64,000 nucleotides of DNA, from contig JAGTTD010000018.1 in assembly GCA_018398585.1 (NCBI GenBank), forward strand, positions 813,501-877,500, written 5' to 3'. Each line of letters begins with the position of its first letter. Positions within the stretch are counted from its first letter, which is position 1. Below, piece by piece: positions 34,701 to 45,243 of this stretch. The DNA comes from Simmondsia chinensis (lineage: Eukaryota > Streptophyta > Magnoliopsida > Caryophyllales > Simmondsiaceae). The notes beneath the pieces were generated by a model. It ran no database searches and was not told where the DNA came from. It saw only the letters and a list, made by a program, of their open reading frames with translations. A program made the translations under genes and the position numbers.

Positions 34701-37700
34701 CTAAAAATATGGAATAAATCTGAAAAATATCCTAAAATATCTAAAAACATCTATTACAACAATTAATCTTGAAATTAAGCAAAAGAGAATCTTTTTCAAA
34801 CGGTTAGGGCAGGGCGCGGCCCCCAACGGCTAGGACTGGCACTGTTCCGGTGCGGCAGGGTGCAAGACAGTGGCTGGAGGACGCGGGCCTGCCTGGGCGA
34901 TGATCGCCTGGAGTGCGGCACAGGGTCGGGCCCTGGAACGGCCCTGGACACGGCCTGGGCAGACGCTGGGCATTGCCGTGACAAGCTGAGGCTGGGCCTG
35001 GGCTGCGCACTGGACGGGCCTTGACAAGGTGAGGTACGGACTGAGGTAGCGACCACGACAAGGCTAGGGCACGGTACTCACAGCGAACTGGGCAATGTCT
35101 TGACATGGTTGGCACGGTCCCTGGGCAGCGACTAAGACAAGGCCATGACAACGAACTGGCCCGACACCCACAGCGACCTGGGCACGGTCTTGACACTGTC
35201 ACGGACGTTGGAATATCGTGCCTGTGACAGCTAGGCTGGTCCTGAGATTTTAGGAGCCTAAAGTAAATTTGAACAATGGGCCCTTTGTCGAGGCTTGCTT
35301 ATCCTCTTTATGTTATAATATTAGTAACTATGTGGATTATTTATATCTTATATGTATATATGTGTTTATAATATATGTGATACATAAGTCAATATTTCTC
35401 TTATTATGAACGGTGATAAGCAGTGAAGACAAACTAATAGTGTGGTTAATTTTCAAAAGGGACGCCTAGTAAATTGGGGGCCTAAGCATCTACTTTTGTT
35501 GCTTGGGGCCTACCTTGATCAGATGCTAGTTTCTGAGCAACTTGAGCAAATATGATTTTATATATAAATTCTTCTTGCTTCCCCTTTTACAGCGTCACCA
35601 ATATATTATATCAGAACCTTTTTATTATTTTCCAAGTCAGCAGTTGGCTGCAAGGTGTTATTGCTGCTGACAAGCATATCAGGTTGGGGGTCCTCGGAAA
35701 CAGCCTCCCTTCAGGGCAGCCCCGGAAGGGGGAAGGTTGCGTATATCTACCCCGCAGACCCTGCTGATGTGGGAGCCCTTTGAGGCACTGGGTGGTTGTT
35801 GTTGTTGTGTGTATATATATATATATTTCATACTAGTGCTGCTGCTAGCCTAGGTCGCTGCTTATCTTAACGTTTGTTTACGACTTTTAACATTTAAATC
35901 TTGTAATAATAGTAGCTCGGGTACCCAAGAAGTCCTAACTGTGTATATGGTTTTCGTCTGTGCAAATATGTGTAAATTGGGGGTGTATATGAGCTAAGCC
36001 AAGCCCGAGCTCAGACAGGCCTTGAGGCTTGGTTCATTTGTATTTAGCTCGGCTCAGGCTCGGTTGAAGCTCGTGTAGCTCGGAAACCTTGAGCTTGGGT
36101 CAACTCGGTTGAGCTTGGACCTAGCTTGGCGAGTTCAGAACTAAGCTTGCCTACTTATTTAAGCTTGATGTAGGCTCATTTGGTTTGGTATTGTCTCATT
36201 ACGCTCAAACTAGGCTTGATTGGGAATAAGTAAGCTAATAAATTGTACTAAGATGAGTTCATTTAGGCGCATGAACTTACGAGCTCAAACTTCATTTGGC
36301 TTGGGCTTTGCTCGACTCGAGCTCAAAACAAGTTGAGCCTTTCGAGCTGTATGAAGAGGCTTGCGAGCTAGCACCGCTCATTTACATCCCTAGTATAAAT
36401 ACCGCTTTTCAATCTGACTATATCTTATGTGCAGGCAACCTTATACAAGGGAATACTCCATATGGCTGGGCAGTTGGGTCTTGACCCACCAACAATGACA
36501 TTGTGCAGCAGAGGCCCCACGGCTGAGCTCGAACAAGCTTTGTTAAACAGCGAAGCGGTTTCGAAGTGCTTTACCGGTTCGATATCTACTGCCGCCATTC
36601 TCTTTGTCATTTACTGTTCAGTCCGTGTCGAGTCATCACAGATGGCTGAATTACAGTGTAAGCAAGATATGATTCTCAAGCAGTTACGAACGCGTCATTC
36701 AGATAAACGAGGATTGTCTGAAGTACTTGGTCCCGTAATTCTATATGTCCTTGTGCCTGATCTTCCAAAAGGGTACGTGTTTGAGACATCATAGGCCGAA
36801 ATATGGTGAATTTTTGTTAGAATGCGCTATATGATTACAAACTATATGATTTTTGTTAGTGTTGATGGGCTATATGATTACAAACTATATGATTTTGTCA
36901 GTGTTTTTAGTGAAAATTCAGGGGATTGTGAAGAAATTTACTAGATTTTGATAGAAGATACTTATATATTGCTGAAATCACATATCTATAAGCATTTTGC
37001 GTAAAAAAAAGAAAAATAAAATCAGATTTTGATAGAAAATATCTAGAATCATTTTCCACGTCAACATTTTCCAAACGAAATCCACCAAATTTCAATGGAG
37101 AGTATCTATCCAATAATTTTTTTGACCTTCTAGGTACCCAAGTAAAGTAACTTCTATACTTCAAGTGCCTATTATATAAATAAAATTAATAGCATAAAAA
37201 ATCCATCATATTGTTTCTCATATTCGGTTCAATATATCTATATCTATGTATCTATATGATCCATTTTACAGAGCACTTGTTGAAGTTAAGCCCATGCTTT
37301 ATATTATGGAGGATTCAGAGACAGCAACCGACGATGGCATATTAGGCGAGTCAAGTAACATACAGCAAAGTTACGAGGGTTTTCAGCATGAGGCTTGGCA
37401 TGATCGGTGCCTCGAGAAATGTGTTGTTCCTGGAAAAGTATGTGCAATTACACTATCGATTACGAACGAACTTGTTATAAGGATTTGTAAGGATTCTGTT
37501 GGTGATGTTCGGGATTCCGACTATATCCAAACTCTTTCTGGAGGAGAAGCAGAGAAAGTTGCAAAATTTTGTGTTTATATGGTTGGTAGAGTTCTTACAG
37601 AGAATGCCTTCTCCTGGAAAGATGCCGTGGTGAGTCCCTTTCTGAAGTTCCTCGCCTAACCCACCTATGAAGCACTGTCACTTGTTTTCCCAGACGATTG

Positions 37701-38757
37701 GTGTCTGACACATATCCAACACTAAGACGTTCCGATACATGTGCGATACGTGAAAAAAGCATTCAATTTTTTTTTTTAATTTTGAATTTCCAACACAACA
37801 TGTACGACATGTGCCGACACGTTTTGGTGGGTTGACTTTAAGAAAAGAGACTACTAAACATTACATTGGGCTTTTTTTTTCTAAGGCTTTATAAGATAAT
37901 AGCCCCAACTTTTTGAGAAGGGTAATAGGTCCGACTTAACCTTAATTAAAATATATTATAATTCAATAAATATTATAATTTGAAATGTGTGATTCCAATA
38001 TATAAAATAATGATCGTTTGCTAATTTGATGGTAGTTCATGGTTTTTATCTGTTATATGAATATATATCTAAAAAAGTACATGCTTTTGAAGTCATGTGT
38101 TCTTGGGGTGTTGTATCCTAGTTTTTTTTGTCCTGAAAAATCACATGTCGGCATGGTGTTGTCTTGTATTTCGTGTCTGTATCTGCATCCATGCTTCCAA
38201 GCGAACTGCGTAGTACATATGTATTGTGTTTCTAGTTATTAAAATTTTGTTTGCTCTTTGAAAACTATCAAAAGGGTAAAAATATAGGGCTCGTTTGATA
38301 TCGTTTCCGTTTGCAGTTTTGACTTTTTAGAAACTAAAAACTAGGTTTTAGAAATGATTTTTCATGGTTTCTGGCTTTTTGTTGAGTGAAAAATGAAAAC
38401 AGATAACCAAAAACTAGAAAAAAACCGTCTCCAATATACCTAGTTTTTAGTTTCTCAAAACTAAAAACTGCAAACAAATTTTTGCAGACGTATGGGTTTG
38501 CCACTTATGCTCCCTTCAATAATACTCGGTTTGTGTTTTTGCAGTACATGAGAATCTACTTCCAGAGCAAAGTAGTGCCAATGAACATTTTATCAGTATC
38601 GTTTACCAACGCGTTGCTCGAGCTTGCTTCAATCGATCCTAAATTTCCAAGCTGCGATGAGCCTAAATTCAACCTCGTTCCGGTGCTCGGGTCTGGGACA
38701 TCAGCTACATCCATGGATGCTATGCTTACCTGTGAAATTCTTGCCCAGAAATCTTAA
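25793..38757 (+). CDS. DPH6: Diphthine-ammonia ligase (DPH6), 735 aa, twelve exons
   Basis: Exons: 25793-25870, 26132-26203, 27168-27247, 28985-29210, 29825-29857, 30813-30895, 31058-31130, 33183-33504, 34056-34387, 36435-36772, 37272-37629, 38545-38757. They total 2208 nt with consistent phases. The enzyme converts diphthine on eEF2 to diphthamide using ATP and ammonia, in the cytosol. The start MKVVALVSGGKDSC carries the PP-loop SGGKDS (residues 8-13) of the ATP-pyrophosphatase domain; GEGGEYES near residue 200 is the second family signature. Two RidA/YjgF-like domains follow (about 323-430 and from about 430), as in yeast and other plant DPH6 proteins. The length matches plant orthologues. 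Introns 3 (27248) and 7 (31131) have GC donors (AG|GCAAGC); no in-frame GT alternative is visible at either. Introns are swollen by transposable elements, but the coding exons look intact. Confidence 0.96.
26286..26737. mobile_element. GAGCTC-rich MITE, copy 1 (DPH6 intron 2)
   Basis: It starts TTAGGGGTGTAAAAC and ends GAGCACCCCC. The inside is full of GAGCTT and AAGCTC phrases. This family has at least eight copies in the window; target duplications are not clear here. Confidence 0.6.
27405..27763. mobile_element. GAGCTC-rich MITE, copy 2 (DPH6 intron 3)
   Basis: The right end CAAACACACCCCTA is the inverted family terminus. The left end is degraded near GTAGAGCTAG. The interior has AAATGAGCCTA and GCTCGGCTCG phrases as in the other copies. 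Confidence 0.6.
28490..28760 (+). mobile_element. L1-type LINE 3' end (DPH6 intron 3)
   Basis: The text matches the L1 ends at 16040 and 30480 (TTTTTATGGGAAAATGTTG, then GCTCCTTAGG, GACATAACTTTAGC), ending in a long A run at 28744-28762. A poly-G run lies just upstream (28439-28455). Confidence 0.6.
29247..29767. mobile_element. MITE with long inverted ends (DPH6 intron 4), Mutator-like target size
   Basis: About 70 bp at each end are inverted copies, beginning GGGAAATTATC and ending AATAATTTCCC and including CCTGACATTTCAATATA. The flanks TGAAAATAA and TAAAAATAA agree in eight of nine bases, as expected for a Mutator-type 9-bp duplication. There is no coding capacity. Fragments of the family are common in the window. 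Confidence 0.65.
30190..30282. repeat. Near-perfect 43-bp inverted repeat with 7-base loop (DPH6 intron 5)
   Basis: The left arm is 30190-30232, the loop TTTCTGT, and the right arm 30240-30282. Forty-one of 43 positions pair. The arms include GTAGTTCATTTGTCTC. It could be a miniature foldback element or give a hairpin RNA from the DPH6 intron. Confidence 0.85.
30480..30785 (+). mobile_element. L1-type LINE 3' end (DPH6 intron 5)
   Basis: The sequence encodes, with frameshifts, the RNDRIFKDQY and PVHFLW part of the plant L1 C-terminal region. A 3' UTR follows, ending CTCTCTTAATATAAAT and an A-rich tail. It lies just upstream of exon 6. Confidence 0.65.
31215..32020. mobile_element. hAT-type nonautonomous element, 806 bp (DPH6 intron 7)
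   Basis: The right end, read inverted, is CAGTGGCGGATCTA and the left end TGGCGGCGGATCTA. The flanks are a perfect 8-bp duplication, ATCAAGTC, at 31207-31214 and 32021-32028, typical of hAT elements. The interior is AT-rich without transposase. A tRNA-like stretch (31873-31928, minus strand) lies near the right end, with box-B-like GGGTTCAAGGCCC and a box-A-like TGGCTAGTTAGG. Confidence 0.88.
32550..32779 (+). mobile_element. Au-like SINE, full length (DPH6 intron 7)
   Basis: It is flanked by 19-bp duplications, GTTTAYTGAARCACATTTT, at 32531-32549 and 32780-32798 (two mismatches). The body AGGTTGGGGGTCCTCGGAAA to GAGGCACTGGG is standard, with a short TTG-type tail. The 100-bp head is diverged. 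It keeps weak 5S resemblance (TTGG, then TACCAGG, then ATGG and TGAC in the right order), so it may be an old 5S head or another one. Confidence 0.85.
33526..33806. mobile_element. Foldback MITE (DPH6 intron 8)
   Basis: The left end GGGCCCTTTTGTATCATTTT and the right end AAAGTGATTCCAAACAGGCCC-like sequence are inverted. The middle has complementary CTAGTTTTTGG and AAACTAAAAA blocks. A second, degraded copy follows to about 33975, just before exon 9. Confidence 0.55.
34464..35229 (-). mobile_element. Solo LTR, 766 bp, with GC-rich half (DPH6 intron 9)
   Basis: The ends TGTCACAACC and CTGTGACA are inverted, with GCTAGG on both flanks (34458-34463 and 35230-35235). On the minus strand a TATA region TCTATAAATAGGGAG is present near 34680. 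The 34800-35220 half is strongly GC-rich with repeated CTGGGCACGGTCTTGACA-like units, in contrast to the AT-rich intron. The open frames in it are by-products of this composition. Confidence 0.85.
35640..35810 (+). mobile_element. Au-like SINE (DPH6 intron 9)
   Basis: The body AGGTTGGGGGTCCTCGGAAA, GGAAGGTTGCGTATATC and TTTGAGGCACTGGG ends in a TTG-repeat tail followed by a TA run. The head ends GCTGACAAGCATATC, similar to the end of the head at 32550. The 5' limit and target duplication are unclear. Confidence 0.8.
35978..36392. mobile_element. GAGCTC-rich MITE, copy 3 (DPH6 intron 9), with 8-bp duplication
   Basis: The ends TGGGGGTGTATATGAGC and, inverted, TAGGGATGTAAATGAGC are flanked by GTGTAAAT and GTATAAAT (seven of eight). 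This is the clearest sign that the family is hAT-like. It ends about 40 bases before exon 10. Confidence 0.75.
36893..37160. repeat. Dispersed AT-rich repeat remnant (DPH6 intron 10)
   Basis: This holds phrases shared with the MITE at 29247 (TCTAGGTACC, AATTTCAATGGAGAG-like). The ends are not defined. Confidence 0.35.
38287..38485. mobile_element. Foldback MITE (DPH6 intron 11)
   Basis: GGGCTCGTTTGATATCG and GTTTGCAGTTTTGAC at the left face AAAACTGCAAACAAA at the right. Inner blocks CTAAAAACTAGGTTTTAG and CCTAGTTTTTAGTTTC are complementary. It ends about 60 bases before the last DPH6 exon. Confidence 0.6.
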
Positions 38758-39502
38758 ATATTTAATCTTTGGTTCTTCATACATGCTTCATTTGATAATT
38801 TATTGGAAGAGAAAATGGAAAGGTTCAAGGTAAATCCTCTATACTTTTCTTTTGGGGTTACTTATGTTTTAGTATCTCGACGTTTATAGAAATAATAAAA
38901 TAAGGCTCTTAGCCTTATTTATTTATTTGTTTAGTACCTTAGATTTTCTTTCTATTAATAAATAGCACCATCTCTGGCGACAAACCTATCGGAAACCTGG
39001 AAAGACGAACTTGCCCTTCATCAAAATGACATCGTTCTGGTGCTTGACACTAAAATTTGGTGCCATGATTAATCTTCTGTTTTCTAGACCAAATAAACGC
39101 AGTGTTGTGAAACGGTAAAATGATTAGAACGGCGTTGCTTTGTGATTCATTTAAAATGCTCCCAAGGAGTTCAAGGGATGTTTTCGTCAATATATTTTAT
39201 TGTGTAATTCCTGCCAAATCAGCTTTTTTCTCAGAATATATTATCTTGCCGGATAGGGTCATATTTATTAATATGAAGAAAATCTGAGATACTGAAAAGG
39301 TCAAATCCCATTTTATTATTTCTACAAACGTCAGATGCTAAAATATAAATAGTCATTTTTTTTCATTCTGTGTGGGAAATATGTATGATCTGAGAGATTA
39401 ATTGTGTTATACTGAACAACAAAATGTTAATTAATTTGCGACTAAATTTGCATGAATCCTTGTATGCTTGAGGTTCTTCTAGTTCTTTCATATTGTCAAT
39501 CA
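38758..39502. other. DPH6 3' flank
   Basis: Probable 3' UTR and intergenic sequence. No polyadenylation signal stands out and no gene is seen. Confidence 0.4.
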
Positions 39503-39725
39503 GGGACATAGCTTAGCGGCAGAGAATGTCAAGAGCTAGAGAAGCCACCCGAGTTCGATTCTCACCAAGGTCATGTTGTTCCACGTTTAATCAGTAAAGG
39601 ATAATGTTGAACCCCTGACTATTAGTAAAGAATCAGACTCGTCAAATGCGATTAGTTAGTGCAGGAGGGATTTTGGTACTGTAGAGTATGGTTTATTATT
39701 TCAATGAAATCGGTTTCTTAAAAAG
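39503..39725 (+). mobile_element. tRNA-type SINE
   Basis: A box-A-like TAGCTTAGCGGCAG near the start and a box-B-like GAGTTCGATTCTC about 50 bases later give a pol III promoter layout. The rest is a tRNA-unrelated body ending in GGTTTCTTAAAAAG. Target duplications are not evident. Confidence 0.65.
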
Positions 39726-40599
39726 TATCTTCCGATCGGTGACACTAGTCTATAAAAAGAGAGAAGCGAACCATCATGTTGATATTATGACAAAACATGG
39801 CATATATAGGTCTAGTCGTTTACTGGTTTGAAGTCCCACGTAAACCACATTCGTGATTCTCGGAGGAATGTTAAAGGAGAGTGTTCTTGATGCTCAGCTC
39901 ATCTGTCTTGGATCTCGAAATCAGGTTGTAAGCTGCCTTTTGTACTGAATGAATGGATTGTCGATTACTTATTAAAAAAAGAGTGCTAGCGTATATACAT
40001 ATATATATATTTTTACATTAATAAGGAGAGTATAAGATCTTCCCTAAAACGCTTGGAGGGGATATTGAGCTCTGAAACCGGGACCTCTTACTTGGAGGGT
40101 TAAAAGTTAAGCCGCTATACTAACATTACTAGCTCGGTTTCCCTAAAAGGAGGTGGTTTTTGGGCACTTTTTCTATTGTTTTATATGAAAAACGAAGTAT
40201 CCAATATAATAATAATCAAATAGCTCAGTACTTGCAGTTAGTAAAATACTTCAAAAAGCTTTATACTTGCACAATGTTGAATGATGAGTTGGACATATAT
40301 ATATATATAAAATGTAATAATAATAGTGCTTTATAAAATTATAAATATATTTTATAAAATAAAATGTATTATAACTTATTAAAAAGTTATAATTATAATA
40401 ATATAAATAAAAAGAACAATCATTAATTAAGTTATAGGAGTTCATGCCACTAGGTCGGGCCCAATTACTGACCATTGAATGTGCTGAGCCCAGGCCCTTA
40501 TTTTTGAGGAGGTCCGTGCCCCAGCCTACAAGGGAACCGGCCGGGCCGGGCTGCTACCGTAGCTGGCCAGGTTGGTACGCTGGTTGACCCTATCCATTG

Positions 40600-40718
40600 G
40601 TCATCTCGAGCCTCTCTTCAGAGTAGCCCCCTGAAGGGGGAAGGCTGCGTACATCTACCCCCAGACCCTGCTTTTACGGGAGCCCTTGCAGGTACTGGGT
40701 TTGTTGTTGTTGTTGTCG
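40600..40718 (+). mobile_element. Au-like SINE
   Basis: GAGCCTCTCTTCAG, GGGGGAAGGCTGCGTACATC and CAGGTACTGGGTTTG are followed by a TTG-repeat tail. The head upstream (GGCCGGGCCGGGCTGC) is GC-rich and unlike the 5S type. Confidence 0.8.
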
Positions 40719-41484
40719 TATTCTTGGCACCCAAAAATAGAGTATGCAAAACTGTTTTTATATTTCTGGAAGTACGATTTTTTATTTTTTGATTTTTTTC
40801 TAATATAATGCCCCTATTTAATTATTTTTCATGTGTATTTCGCTTTTTTTTTGTTTTATGATTATCTTATAAATACATGCTTATATCATGTGTTTTTTGC
40901 ATTTTATTTCAAAACAATAATAACATAAATAATTACTTTTTCATTATAATGTTTATTGATACTTTCAATTTATTGTTAAATTAGCCAAGCAAAAAAAAAA
41001 AAATTTTTTTTTTAAATATTCAAAACTATAAAACATTAAAAAGGTATCCAAAAATACTAACAAAATAATAAAATTTGGCTACTCTGTTTGAGTGAGTAGG
41101 TAGTCAAATGGTGATGTAGAAAAGAGTATTCAAAATAGGTGAAATGGAAGCTTTTGAATACCCTATTTGGATACCTCAACTGGAGATGCTCTTACTAGCT
41201 GATTTTAAATACATACAAAAAGTAACGTTTTATTGAGTCTGTCCCCGAGAAATTACAAAAAAAAAAAAAGAAAAATTTTAAAAAATAATATCAAAAAAAT
41301 TTACAAGAATGGACTCCACATGGACTCAACTGCACCAGGTTTTGGCACCTGCCGCGCCGTTTACCTTCAAACGAAATCCATACATAAAATGGATATAAAC
41401 CGAGTTTTAGCAGCTCGGTTATAATACGAAAAATCCGAGCTTTGAAAACTCGGTTATATTCAAAATGAAATGAGCTCTAGGAGG

Positions 41485-41903
41485 TGATGCAGCCCGTATC
41501 ATGGCGGATCGGGTTCTTGACGAGATAAAGATAGACGCGGATAGAGACATGGATTGAAGAGTTGTCAATCCATTAGGTCAGCTGGTAGATTAGAGATAAT
41601 TATTAGCTGTTTAGATAATTAATAGTTATTTTTCTAATTATCTTTTAGTCTTTTATATATCTCTTAAGTCTTTTATTTTAGATGTGTTTTCTCCTCTACT
41701 TAAACAAGAGAAAAACTAGGATTTAGAGAGTTCAATTGTTTTAGAGAATTTATCATTGTTTTTATGTGTTTTTCCTCTTTTCTTGGGGTGTGAGAATTAG
41801 ATTAAGCTATTTTTTCCTTTGTTTTTATTATTTTCATAATAGAAACTTAAAGAAAGGCCGTTGAACCTTCTGTTTCCCAAATTTTCACTTACGCGCTGTA
41901 TCA
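41485..41903 (+). mobile_element. Solo LTR, TGATGCAGCCC...CTGTATCA family
   Basis: It starts TGATGCAGCCCG and ends CGCTGTATCA, with flanks GGAGG and AGAGG (four of five). A related LTR lies at 61609-62021. It interrupts the left inverted end of the composite element. Confidence 0.75.
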
Positions 41904-42052
41904 AGAGGTCTGCTATATTTGAAGTAAATCATTCAAGTGCATAATAAAACATATATATTCATTTTTAGAAGCAAGTTTGAATTTTAGTTTAAGCGGTTAA
42001 GTCATTTCCTTGCATACGCTTGTGAGTTCAATTCCTGTCAGCGAAGGGGTGT

Positions 42053-42592
42053 AAACGAATCGAACGTTCAATGAACTACTCGTCTTTAAAATTGATCATG
42101 GCTTGTTCATGTTCATTATGAGGGCTCGATAACTTATTGAGGTGAGTTCGAGTATGCTTGATGAGCTTAACGAGCCCAGTTCGAACAAAAGGGTGCTAGG
42201 CTTGTTAACGTTCGTCAATAGCTCGATAAGAGCTTGTTAAAAGCTCGTTAAGGGCTCATTAACATTTAATATTGATTTGGAAGTGGTTCGATAATGGCTC
42301 AATAGTAACTTAAAAAGCTCGGCTTGGTAACGAGCTTGACTCGCCTCGATTTTAAGGTTGATTGGACTCAATAATGAGCTTGACTAGACTCGACTCAATA
42401 AGCCTAACGAGTCGAGCCGAGTAGCAAACACACCAAAATCTTATCGAACCAAGCTCGAATACGGATTGGGAAAGCTCGATAAGAGCTTGGCTCGAATTTG
42501 AGCTCGGCTCGAACTCGAGCTCGATAAGAACTCAAGCTCAATAAGCGTTATCGAGCTCAAGTTCGAACAGGGGGATACTCAGCTTGTTTACA
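42053..42592. mobile_element. GAGCTC-rich MITE, copy 4
   Basis: AGGGGTGTAAACGAATCGAAC at the left faces CTTGTTTACACCTCT at the right. The interior has many repeated AGCTCGATAAG phrases. Target duplications are not clear. Confidence 0.65.
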
Positions 42593-42910
42593 CCTCTATC
42601 AAAAATAATTGATTTTACAATTTTTTTTTTGGGCACCATTGACTTATTTTGAAATAGAAATTGTGAAAGTTAATTTTTGAAAAAATATTTATATTTAAAC
42701 TAATTTCAAATATATATTTTTTTTATTATCCTAAAAAGTTTGATAATTTTTTAATATTTCATACTAAATATTTTTAAATAGTTTAAAAAGTTTTTAAAAT
42801 AAGTCAATAGAAGAGAAGCCTGATTTTCACTGAAACCTTTGCATTATGGTTTTTAAAAAAATTAATTTAATACCACGTCATAAAATTTGATCACAAACAC
42901 GATAATTTAT

Positions 42911-43262
42911 TCATGATCTTGAATAAACTATAGTAATTTTGTATTCCTGTAAATTAATTTTCACGACCTTCTCCAAGTTCATCATAAATGACTTTTCAAA
43001 TACTCTCCTAGCCGAATCCCGGGACGAAAACTTCCTCAACAACTTCGCCACAAACGCCTTCACCAGAGCCACATTCGGATGGTTCTGCTTTGCTGAAAGT
43101 AGCAAATTATGCAGCATTTCCTCTACTGAATTAGCATTCTCTGGTAGAACCCTAGCTAACAACAATTTCTATTCATCCTTGTTTAAAAGTGAAACCAAAT
43201 CTAAAATATGCTCTTTTTCTTCTTCGCTCCACGCACCGCTTCGAGAAATTGCACGCACTCCT
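42911..43262 (-). pseudogene. Unidentified alpha-helical coding fragment, left arm
   Basis: Translation of the minus strand gives SEEEKEHILDLVSLLNKDE, a stop, then KLLLARVLPENANSVEEMLH and SAKQNHPNVALVKAF. It ends at INLQEY. I do not recognise the parent; the helical repeat look resembles C-terminal parts of plant BTB/POZ-type proteins, but this is only an impression. No start codon or gene context is present. Confidence 0.4.
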
Positions 43263-43299
43263 TGATGTAATCCTAAGAGTGCGTACGATCAAGGAATGC

Positions 43300-43600
43300 A
43301 TTTGATTTCTCGGAGCAGTGCCATGTAGTGAAGAAGAACATCATATTTTAGATTTGATTTCACTTTTAAGCGAGGATGAACTAAAATTGCTGTTAGTTAG
43401 GGTTTCACTGGAGAATGCGGATTCAGTAGAGGAAATGCTACACAATATGTTGCTTTCGGCAAAGCAGAACCATTTGAATGTGGCTTTGGTGAAGCGTTTG
43501 TGTCGAAGTTGTTGAGGGAGTTCTCGTTGAAGGATTCATCTAGGAGAGTGTTGGAAAAGGCGTTTGTGCCGAACTTGGATATGGGGAGTGCAAAATGATT
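43300..43600 (+). pseudogene. Unidentified alpha-helical coding fragment, right arm
   Basis: This is homologous to the left-arm fragment: SEEEHHILDLISLLSEDELK, then NADSVEEMLHNMLLSAKQN and, after a frameshift near 43490, REFSLKDSSRRVLEKAF. Many differences between the arms are synonymous (for example GCT/GCG, CTG/CTA, TCA/TCG). This suggests both were once translated or that the copies came from two diverged source genes. Confidence 0.4.
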
Positions 43601-43915
43601 TACATGAATGCGAAATTACTGTAGTTTATCCAAGACCATGAATGAATTATCGTGTTTTGATCGAATTTCATGACGTGGGATTACTTTAATTGAATACATA
43701 ATGCAAAGGTCTTTGGAGATGTCAAGCTTCTCTTCTATTGACTTATTTAAAACTTTTAAAAATAATTTAATATTGAAATATTACAAATTATTAAAACTTT
43801 TGAAAAAAATAAATATAAATAAATTTAGTTAAATTAACTTTAACAACAAATTTTCAATTACAAAATGAGTCAATGATGCCCAAAAAAAAAAGAAAACAAA
43901 ATTGTAAAATCAGTT

Positions 43916-44894
43916 ATTATTATTGGGTACTTGTTTTCGTTGGTGCATCACTTACCGTAGAGTTGGTGTTTTTATCATAATCACTTGATAATACTCAGTT
44001 AAGATCCTCTGGTTCCTATCCATTGTGGCCAACCAGTCCTTCAACGAGATCATGAGTGGAGGATGGCTATAGCCTTTGCATTGCAAAGTTTACAATATGC
44101 ATTATTTTGTGTACGATCTAAGGTAAAATATTGCCATACTTGACTACTGGCATGTCTAGTAACGGCAGACGTTGCCGGATATTAGGTTGTCGTCTTCTCA
44201 GAACTGGTGTCCCATCGATACCGGGAGTGGGTTGAGAACATCCCGCACTTGACAATTCAAGAAAAGGTAATTCTTCTAAATGATCGAGAATATCTACACC
44301 AGTATGGGAATTATATTCAAATTGATCATTATTTTTCCAGTTTGAATTGTCTGTGAATGGTAGTGTCATCACGGGCTCTAAAAATTACGTTCTTGGGCAT
44401 TTGAAATGAATTCCTCCAATAATTGTTGAAAAAGACTGGCTACTACCAACGATTATAGAGGATGACTCTTATGAGAGGGTGAAAGTAAGAAGCAGAATTT
44501 TGAACCACTCATTTAGTTACCAACATCATCCCCTTCTCTACATGTGTGGCCTAAGATTCATCATCTCACCTGTCACCTCTCAAAAAAGTCATCCTCGTGT
44601 GGTAAAATGGGAAGATTTGAGGTTATTAATAGATAATTTTTTTTTATGCAACGGGTCAGACTGGTGGATCATGACATTGGTCCGACCTGTTATGACTCAG
44701 TAATGGGTTGTTGTCAGGTAAGACCCGTGACTGACATGGGTCAAAGGGCAACCCGTGTCACTTGCACGGGATGGGCCCCGTTGGCCACCTCTATCTAAAA
44801 TGACTACATAATTTCTTACGTACTTGAACCGGTTATTTGGAAATAGATTAAACCGCAGGATGGGAGCACAGTATTCACAAATTACCGAGTTACG
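43916..44894. other. Inner part of composite element, no recognised gene
   Basis: A minus-strand open frame of 84 codons (44372-44118) has no recognisable domain. A repeat with GGGTCAAAGGGCAACCCG and GGCCACCTCTA lies at about 44650-44800 and resembles the start of a repeat at 51797. Confidence 0.3.
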
Positions 44895-45145
44895 AGAGCT
44901 CAGTTCACTTTGAACACAACCGAGTTTCCAAAGCTCGGTCTTTTCCCAGTTATAACCGAGCTGCTGGAACTCAGTTTATGTCTGTTTTATGTATGGATTT
45001 CATTGAAAGCTTGGTTTATAAATCGAGTTTCCAGAACGCGGTTGGAATCAAATTTTATTACACACATCAGGAAAACAATCTCGTGTACTAGATATGATAT
45101 TCAGTTTATACATAAACAATATAATACACATGCTATACAAGTAAA

Positions 45146-45243
45146 ACTACTACTACAACAACAGCAACCGACCCAGTGCCCCAAGGGCTTCCGCATATGC
45201 AGGGTCGGGGGGGTGTAGGCAGCCTTACCCCTTCAAGGTACTG
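45146..45243 (-). mobile_element. Au-like SINE, truncated body
   Basis: On the minus strand: CTTGAAGGGGTAAGGCTGCC, then CCGACCCTGC, GCGGAAGCCC and GGGCACTGGG, with a TTG-type tail. The head is absent. Confidence 0.75.

Larger units (their letters stand above)
42605..43915. repeat. Long inverted repeat (arms about 650 bp) around a duplicated coding fragment
   Basis: The outer ends GATTTTACAATTTT and AAATTGTAAAATC pair, and homology runs inward to about 43265. Each arm carries the same short coding fragment in opposite orientation, with arm divergence of about 15 percent by eye. It lies inside the composite element 41371-45005. Confidence 0.8.
41371..45005. mobile_element. Composite element with about 110-bp inverted ends
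   Basis: 41371-41479 and 44895-45005 are inverted copies (shared CGAAATCCATACATAAA, GCAGCTCGGTTATAA, GAGCTTTG and AACTCGGTT). Between them lie a solo LTR, a GAGCTC-rich MITE and a long inverted repeat with a coding fragment. The outer repeat contains several ACTCGGTT-type submotifs. The superfamily is not determined. Confidence 0.55.

Noticed and set aside
34796..35202. Open frames of up to 132 codons on the minus strand
   Set aside because: They overlap in several frames within the GC-rich half of a solo LTR and reflect its composition and repeats, with no domain.
44118..44372. 84-codon open frame
   Set aside because: No recognisable domain, no gene context, and it lies inside a composite repeat element; mentioned only as unknown.
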